Of a DNA stretch of 64,000 bases, positions 57,771-64,000 are shown piece after piece. Both the position numbers and the translations under genes were made by a program. The number at the start of each line of letters is the position of its first letter. The first letter of the stretch is position 1. The DNA comes from Cymbidium sinense (Eukaryota > Streptophyta > Magnoliopsida > Asparagales > Orchidaceae), in the NCBI GenBank assembly GCA_021442155.1, contig CM038223.1, positions 36,988,983 through 37,052,982 of the forward strand, in the 5' to 3' direction. Under the pieces are notes generated by a model. It was not told the DNA's origin and did no database searches. It worked only from the letters and a program-made list of their open reading frames with translations.

Positions 57771-60700
57771 CAATAGAATGATTGATGACTTTGTTGTCAT
57801 TAACATAGCCATTGTCAATTTAGTTGATTGTTAATAGAGTCGAGGTTAATGTTGTTGCCATTGACATATTAATCTTCAATTGAGTGGGCCATTAACTGAG
57901 TGATTGTTGGTGGGCTCATAGTTGGCATAGTCTCTACTAATATAGTGGATCATTGGAGTGATAATTAACAAAGTCATCATTAGAATATTCATCTGATGAC
58001 ATAGTTATTGTTGATTGAATGCCATTTATCGAATGAAGTAGAAGACCATTAATGGCGCAGTTGTTGATGTCATTGCTAATGAAGGCATTATTTTAGAAAG
58101 AATTGAAGATGAAAATATTGTTGACCTGTTCATCATCTACATAGCTTTCATTCACTAAGAGGTTGATAAAAGATGTATCATTAATGGAAGAGGAATCATT
58201 TTCAGAGATGCAAATAAATATTATTACATCATGCAAGAATAATGGAGACTTGACAGGAATTGCCTTAGGGACTTTAGTGTTTGAAATGTGTAGCAATAAT
58301 AATAACTATCTTAAGTAATTTGAGGAAAGCAATTACGCATGCTAATAGAGATCAGTTGAATAACACTGAAAACTTGACAAAATAGTGTTTCTTTTATCAC
58401 GTCATCCTCAATTTCCATATAATGAATGAATCCACATGTTTGATTATTTTCATGCATGGAGAATCCTTGTTCACCCCCACATTCATGTATGAAGAACCCA
58501 GAAACCTTATGCGTACAAAAATATAAATAAAATTCACCTTCATGAAGAGTCCATGTTATTTTTATTTTGCTTATAGAATCCTTGCCCAACTTTATACTAA
58601 TACATGGAGAATACATATTCATTATTATTATTTTAGGATATCTTTTGTTTAATCATATATTTTTTGAATCATTAGGAAATATTCTTTGATTTGCATCATT
58701 TAGACTTGGAACACCAACTCGATGATCTTTTTACCTGGAGAGGAAAGCTATCAAAAACTTTAAAAGCACTTTAATCCCACTTAGTCCTAAGTTAGTGAAA
58801 TGATTATTCTCGTACTTTTTGCAGCCTCACTTGCCAAGAATAATGTAGATGAAAGGTGTGCTATTCATGATAATATAAAGATGGCAAGCGAACATATGTA
58901 TCATTCAAAGAATAACAGTAATATGAAGATATGAATACTATTTTTAGGCATATGCACCTAAGTAACCTAATGCGAGGAAGCCACCAAGTTCCATCTTTTA
59001 TTGCATATAAGCAATGCTTTATATGATTTCAAGCCAACATGATATTCTAAAATGATTCACTTCTTATTTATAACTTTTAATATTTATTATTACATAATTT
59101 CGTGGAGGGAGAGGGAAGGTCCAAAATCCTTTTGATTTTATTGCATAATTGATTAGCACCTTGCTTAAATAAAGAGATTCTTAATTAGAAAGCATCCAAT
59201 ACCTTCTTCTTGCATTGGAGCCTTATTAAAATGTGGAGAGAGAGGGGAGGATGTGCTTAAAATTTTTTGCTTTTCTCATTAGAAAGAGAGTGGATTCTAA
59301 TAATACTTTTATGATGATGAATATCTTCATTCATTACTTCACAATTAATTGAAGATTCTGATGATATGTTTTTTTATAAATAAAATAAATTTTTTTATAT
59401 TTGCATATAAAAATAAAAATAAATTCTTACTAAATTCGAGTGATGATTATGGTGATAATTAATTTTTTTATGATGTTGGTGACCACATGACAAGTTTCAA
59501 AATTGGGAACTTTTCATAAATTTAATGGTAAGTGCATTCTTTTAATAAATAGATTATTATTGAGTTTTTCTATGTTTTTATATTGATGATCAACTCTTTA
59601 TATGATGATGATTCCACTTATAAAGTACCTAAATAAATTTTATCATAATGATCATATTTCTACCGAAAAAAAAGAAAGGAAAAGAAACAAAGATTTTGGT
59701 TACAAAAAAAGTAAATTTCTAATTTCAATTGCTTTTTTTTTGTATCAAATATTTTGTAGGCTTTAGAAATTTTTTTTCTGATTATTGAAGGTTTCTGGCC
59801 AATTGAAGAGATTGATCCTCATGGGCTTAGCATTTTTTAAGTATTTGAGATTTGCATATTCATAGTTAGTTATGTCTTTTGATAACCTTACGCATCATCT
59901 ATGTAAAGAAGCTTACGTTTACTTGTCTTGGCTTATTAATGTCATATCAATGATGGAGTAATGTTTGATTTGTGTATGCTCAATCTTGAGAATATAGATT
60001 TGACTTATGGATCTGATTACCTTGGTTTGTTAATTGGAAGCTTGAGGTTGAGTTAAAAATCAATCAAAGTGACATTCCGTATCAAAATTAATCAAAGTGG
60101 TGAACAAAGAAGTTGTGGATGACTAAGTTAGCTTTTTAATGATATCTTGCTCACATGATTTTGATAGGAAATGAGGAAATATCTTGATTGCTGAAATTCA
60201 AATTCTTGATTTCTGAAATTCAAGTTCTTGATTTCTAACTTTACATAAAAAATTTGTCTATTAGATCATGGTTGATTAAATTCTTAAACACAAAAGGCGT
60301 AGAGGATTGAATTTAGAATATGCCCTCAAAATTTTATTCTATTCTATCTAGACATGAATGGTTTATATTTGAATTAGTGAGGAATTATTATTTTTGAGTT
60401 TAGATTTCATGTTGCGCTCTTTGTGCAAATATTGTAAGTTTCTATGTTGGAATAGGCCTAATTGGTGAGCAATAAAGTCATAGAGAACTGATTTAGTTGT
60501 ACAACAATGTCAAGATCACAAGATTTTGAAAGAGTCATGCTAAACTGGGATTGATCTAACTTAATCTAGTCCAATCAATGGATTCACTTGATTATAGTCT
60601 AATTTTGTTGTTTTGCCTATTTAAACTATTTTTATATTTGGATGCATGAGTGTACTCTATTTGATAATTTGAGTGATGAATCTATTATGTTTGTAGGAAA

Positions 60701-61180
60701 TTTTTTTTAATATTATATTTTTGTCATAAAAAAATAAAAAAAGTAAATCAAAAGAAATAACTGCTACGTATTTCCATCCAAAATGAATTAAACGAAAAGA
60801 TGAATTGATCGTTGAATATTTTATCTATGCCAGTTAATTTGATTGGGCTTTTTTTTAGAGTTATATACTCAGCAAAAAAATTGCCTAAAATAAGTTCACA
60901 CAAAAATCTGTTATAGACATTACAGAAATAAATTTTATAAACTTAAAATATGCTCTTATTACTTGAGTATTGTTTCCATGATTATAACATCATTGTAGAT
61001 TGTGATTGACATTTGAAGTTCGATATGATATGGTGAATGATTATAAAGAAAATCAAAATAAGGAAATAAATATATGTATTAATATAAAATTAAATTATGA
61101 ACAATGATTGAATTATAGAAAACTCGTCATTTCATCCATGAGTAGATGTCTATGACACTTGATGACATTCATGGTTGATG
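57771..61180. other. AT-rich stretch without recognisable gene
   Basis: 57.78-58.1 kb repeats 'cattgtt/gttgatt' motifs in a decayed, non-periodic way. Minus-strand frames at 58296-58093 and 58622-58311 show no known domain. 60.19-60.24 kb holds a 22-24-bp repeat ('gaaattcaarttcttgattt'). It could contain the left end of the MULE whose gene lies to the right, but no terminal inverted repeat was identified. Confidence 0.5.
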
Positions 61181-62235
61181 GTTGAATCTTGTTCTTTGCC
61201 TAATTTTAGGGTCATTTATAATCATGATGTTGCACTCATAAATCTTTTTATAGGCTTCTATAAAGTAATATCAATCAACACAGTCCTCACATTTACTCAT
61301 GTTCATATAAATTATAACACAAGTATGTACACAAGACATTCCAGTTAAATCTCACCTCTTGCAGCTACCTGATTTGAATCGTAAATCCACATTATACCGT
61401 GCCCCAAGAATAGTGCTTTTTTATAGTTGTCATCAGATTTTATACCAATATATGTTTTTGCTTTAGGAATATTTTGTCCAAGAATAACCCTAATCCTTGG
61501 ACAGTATTCATATCCCTTTATGATCTTCTCTTTATTTTCAAGCACTATCATCATCACCATAGATCTAATGCTCTCAAGCATTGAAATTATTGCTAGCTCT
61601 AAAGGTTGAAGAAGGCATTTGAAACACTAGCACATGTCGTTGAGTAAGTTGGGGTAAAGTTGAAATGTGATCTTAGTCACTTGTTGGGAGGTTTCACATT
61701 CAACTATTTGAATCCTGTAGCATCTTTCTCCATCTCATTCATCCTACTTGTAATTGGAATAATTGTCGTTACCTTTGCAACTACTCATAATACATGTTTT
61801 TAATGTTGTTCTAGTAGATTCAATAAGATTAAATTTTTTGATATAAATGACTAATAAAAAACTATATTACTAACATTAGACAATACATGTCAAATGCAGA
61901 AATTAACCCTTTTTGTTTAACTGAAATTAAACTTATTTTAAGTTCCAAATATATGTATATCTTTGACTAGTAGATTTGAAAATCACTTTTAATTACCTTT
62001 GTTCTCTGTCGCTACCATTGCAAATGCAATTGGAAATGTGATTGTTTCTGTTAGTGCAACTGCTATTGAAAGTGGAACCCTTCTCTTTGAAAACATCAAC
62101 ACCAATTACCAATCTACAAAGCTTTTTTACATGCATCAAAACAAAACTAAAACTTTAAAATCTTTTTCTACCATACAAATTTAAGTCTTGACTTGTAACT
62201 ATTGTAGCATTTGAATATGGTTTGGTGTTTAAAGT

Positions 62236-62243
62236 CAATGTTT
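62236..62243. repeat. 8-bp target-site duplication (caatgttt), left
   Basis: Exact match to 63051-63058. Eight bases is the hAT superfamily size. Confidence 0.78.
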
Positions 62244-63050
62244 AAAAAGGCGAAATCGTGAACTAAGGTGTTTTGCCTTAGCGAGGCAAGGCATAAGTCT
62301 TGAGATGGATTGAGGCATAAGCCTCAAAACAAATATATAAAAAATCATTAAATTATAAATAATTTATAAATATGATAAACTATAAATATATTTACCTAGT
62401 TTATTATTATAAAGACAAACCACAAACAATTATTTCAAATATTATTATAAATCATAAAATTGAAATGAGATTTTATATAAACACTCACTTAAAATTTAAA
62501 TGTGTTATGAGGATCAAGATTCACAACAACCTCATCATCTCTTTCATCATTTTTAAAAGAATCATATATATAATAATTGTCACTCTTAGAACACATCTTA
62601 TAAACTTCAAAATCTTCTTCAACTACTATATTTTTTTATTTTTCGTTATAGTAGTTAATAATATATTCAATATAGTTTTAAATAAAACAATAGATTAAGT
62701 AGATGGAGGAATACGAAGGCATTGCTCTGGCTTATGCTTCCTAAAGACACGTCATTGCTCACTCTGCTCTTGTTGTTTGGAGGAGAGTGATGCTTGCTTG
62801 CCTGATCTGGGCGAGACGGATCGCTCGAAATTGATAATTCTAACTTGTGTGAGATGATAAGGTCAATAGATAAATAGGTATAATAATTTATAAAAATATA
62901 TTAATATTATAAGAAATTAATTATAATTATTATTTAAAAAAAATAATGTGAGGTGCCTCCTCAAAGCACCTCGAGGCATACCTCACTTGAAGGTGTAGGC
63001 GTTCTTCAAGATCCTCAATTTGAGGTGCGCACCTCAAAAGCCTTTATAAA
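62244..63050. mobile_element. hAT-like non-autonomous element, copy B (807 bp)
   Basis: Bounded by an exact 8-bp duplication. The ends are 'aaaaaggcgaaat' and, read inward from the right, 'tttataaaggctttt', a short imperfect inverted repeat around 'aaaggc'. Subterminal blocks are rich in 'gaggca' and 'cctc' (for example 'cgaggcaaggcataagtc' at left and 'aggtgcgcacctc' at right) and can pair. The centre is AT-rich and non-coding. It aligns with the two arms of copy A (54482-57763). Sequence and TSD size fit a hAT-type MITE; no transposase source is in the window. Confidence 0.72.
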
Positions 63051-63058
63051 CAATGTTT
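63051..63058. repeat. 8-bp target-site duplication (caatgttt), right
   Basis: Exact copy of 62236-62243. Confidence 0.78.
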
Positions 63059-64000
63059 GAAATTTCAAGACGATAGTTCAAAACATTGTCAAATTGGTCT
63101 TTTTTAGATGGTGCAATTTGCAAGCCTTCTTAGCTTGTTCTTTGATGCATGCAACTTCAAGTCGTTAATCACTTTCTTTTTGAAAACATCACTATTCATT
63201 TGTGGATTGACATTAATTTTATTAACATATCTCTTTGCAATTATTATAGAGTTCAAAGTTTTATTATGTTAATTCCATGTATACCACGATTTGCTCCCTT
63301 TATTCTTATATTCAAATAAATTATGCAAAATTTATCAATTCAAATGGGAAAATTAATTAGATTTGAGAAGAACTATAAAAGGTGTTGAGTCATTTGATAA
63401 ATTTTGCATAATTTCTTTGAACTTCTCCTTACTACTAAGAAGCATGTTAAGTTCAAGATTAGGCCTCTGAAACTCTTAGGATTCAAAGTTGGCTACTTGG
63501 CGTTACTCTCTTCATCACCAACATGACGTTTGCTTTATCTTTAGAGTTCATACAATCATTATCATATTCGTTTTTGAAATTTTAGTAGAATATTTATCAT
63601 AAGAATCAATGATCTGCTTTTCTTTATTCTTGAGTACTTATAAATTCAATAAAATGGTTTACATTATCTTGAAATAAATCAACATTCTCTCACATCTCAT
63701 AATCTTTATGATGTTTTTTTTTATAATTATTTGATTCATTCCGCACATAGTCTTCATCATCATCATCATCATCATCACCAATACGGTCATTTACTTCAAC
63801 ATCTCTATCATCACCTATTACAGTTGGTGTATCAATCATCTCACTCAAACCAACAAATAATTGTGAGAAATTAGAATCTTCAAATCACTCAAAAATAACA
63901 TTGTGGTATCTAGTTGTAACATTTCCAATAATTCTTCATTTTCAAATATTTTGTGATAAGACAATTAATACATGTAACTCTTATAAACAAGTGGTGGAAC

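Larger units (their letters stand above)
61180..64000 (-). pseudogene. MuDR/MULE transposase, broken, runs off the right edge
   Basis: Minus-strand pieces in MULE order. An acidic N-terminal part 'DRIGDDDDDDEDYVRNES' (about 63790-63735). 'LKLHASKNKLRRLANCTI' (about 63160-63105) corresponds to the block before the catalytic core. 'RLVIGVDVFKEKG' with 'TETITFPIAFAMVATENKGN' (62125-62000) is the DDE catalytic region, normally 'GVDGxFLKG ... DxNxxIFPIAFAVVExE'. 'LLNDMC.CFKCLLQPLELAIISMLESIRSMVM' (about 61650-61545) is the conserved helix region. 'GMSCVHTCVIIYMNMSKCEDCVD' (about 61345-61275) is the SWIM zinc-finger end (GIPCxHA...). 'AYKKIYE' follows. Stops and frameshifts are frequent, and a hAT-like element (62244-63050) splits it. 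MULEs move by cut and paste; this copy cannot encode a working transposase. Confidence 0.75.

Noticed and set aside
62372..62698. 108-residue plus-strand frame
   Set aside because: It is wholly inside the non-coding centre of the hAT-like element and is low-complexity (Ile/Tyr/Asn-rich).

Overview
The window is nuclear DNA of a flowering plant. It is very AT-rich and poor in genes, has spliced exons with GT-AG introns, and is full of plant-type transposons. The ORF-level features of its one ordinary gene, including a GC-rich, Gly/Ser-rich first part, lean towards a monocot, but I cannot name the species. I see one host gene: PEX19 (36337-38714, + strand), the peroxisomal membrane-protein chaperone/import receptor. 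It has four recognisable exons. The usual last exon carrying the C-terminal CaaX farnesylation box was not found.

Almost everything else is layered transposon debris. 691-8160 is a near full-length but frameshifted L1-type LINE on the minus strand, bounded by a perfect 16-bp target-site duplication (TSD). 8.6-10.0 kb looks like the 3' part of a Copia (SIRE/Maximus-like) LTR. 10.1-24.7 kb holds a decayed minus-strand Ty3/Gypsy element of the Tat type (gag 16.8-20.3 kb, protease about 10.4-10.7 kb). Its gag-protease gap is filled by about 6 kb in the opposite orientation, which matches in inverted form the element's own LTR/leader at 21-23.9 kb. 24.7-25.9 kb carries a decayed ORF whose start resembles the accessory ORF at 43 kb. 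28.7-30.35 kb is a broken intron-containing RPA1-like (single-strand DNA-binding) gene. 30690-34876 is an internally deleted Gypsy element with two LTRs, a 5-bp TSD and a GC-rich 75-76-bp minisatellite.

42410-53962 is the best structured element: an 11.5-kb Tat-lineage Gypsy retrotransposon on the minus strand with gag, protease, RT, RNase H and integrase in order. Next come a tandem-repeat 3' region and an antisense accessory ORF on the plus strand with a PF04195 (transposase_28)-like domain. A solo LTR of the same family sits between gag and protease with a perfect 5-bp TSD, and a 41-bp scrap of RTE-LINE tail with a 15-bp TSD sits inside the accessory ORF.

54.48-57.76 kb is a hAT-like non-autonomous element (rich in 'aggc') split by a 5'-truncated RTE LINE (54868-57420). 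A second copy of the same hAT-like family (62244-63050) lies inside a decayed MuDR/MULE transposase gene on the minus strand (61.2-64.0 kb, running off the right edge) with an 8-bp TSD. The remaining stretches (25.9-28.7, 34.9-36.3, 38.7-42.4, 57.8-61.2 kb) are AT-rich and I recognise no gene in them.

The TSDs allow relative dating. In Tat-B the solo LTR and the RTE scrap came after the host element. At 54-57 kb the RTE came after the hAT-like element. At 62 kb the hAT-like element came after the MULE. No tRNA, rRNA, CRISPR or origin was seen.
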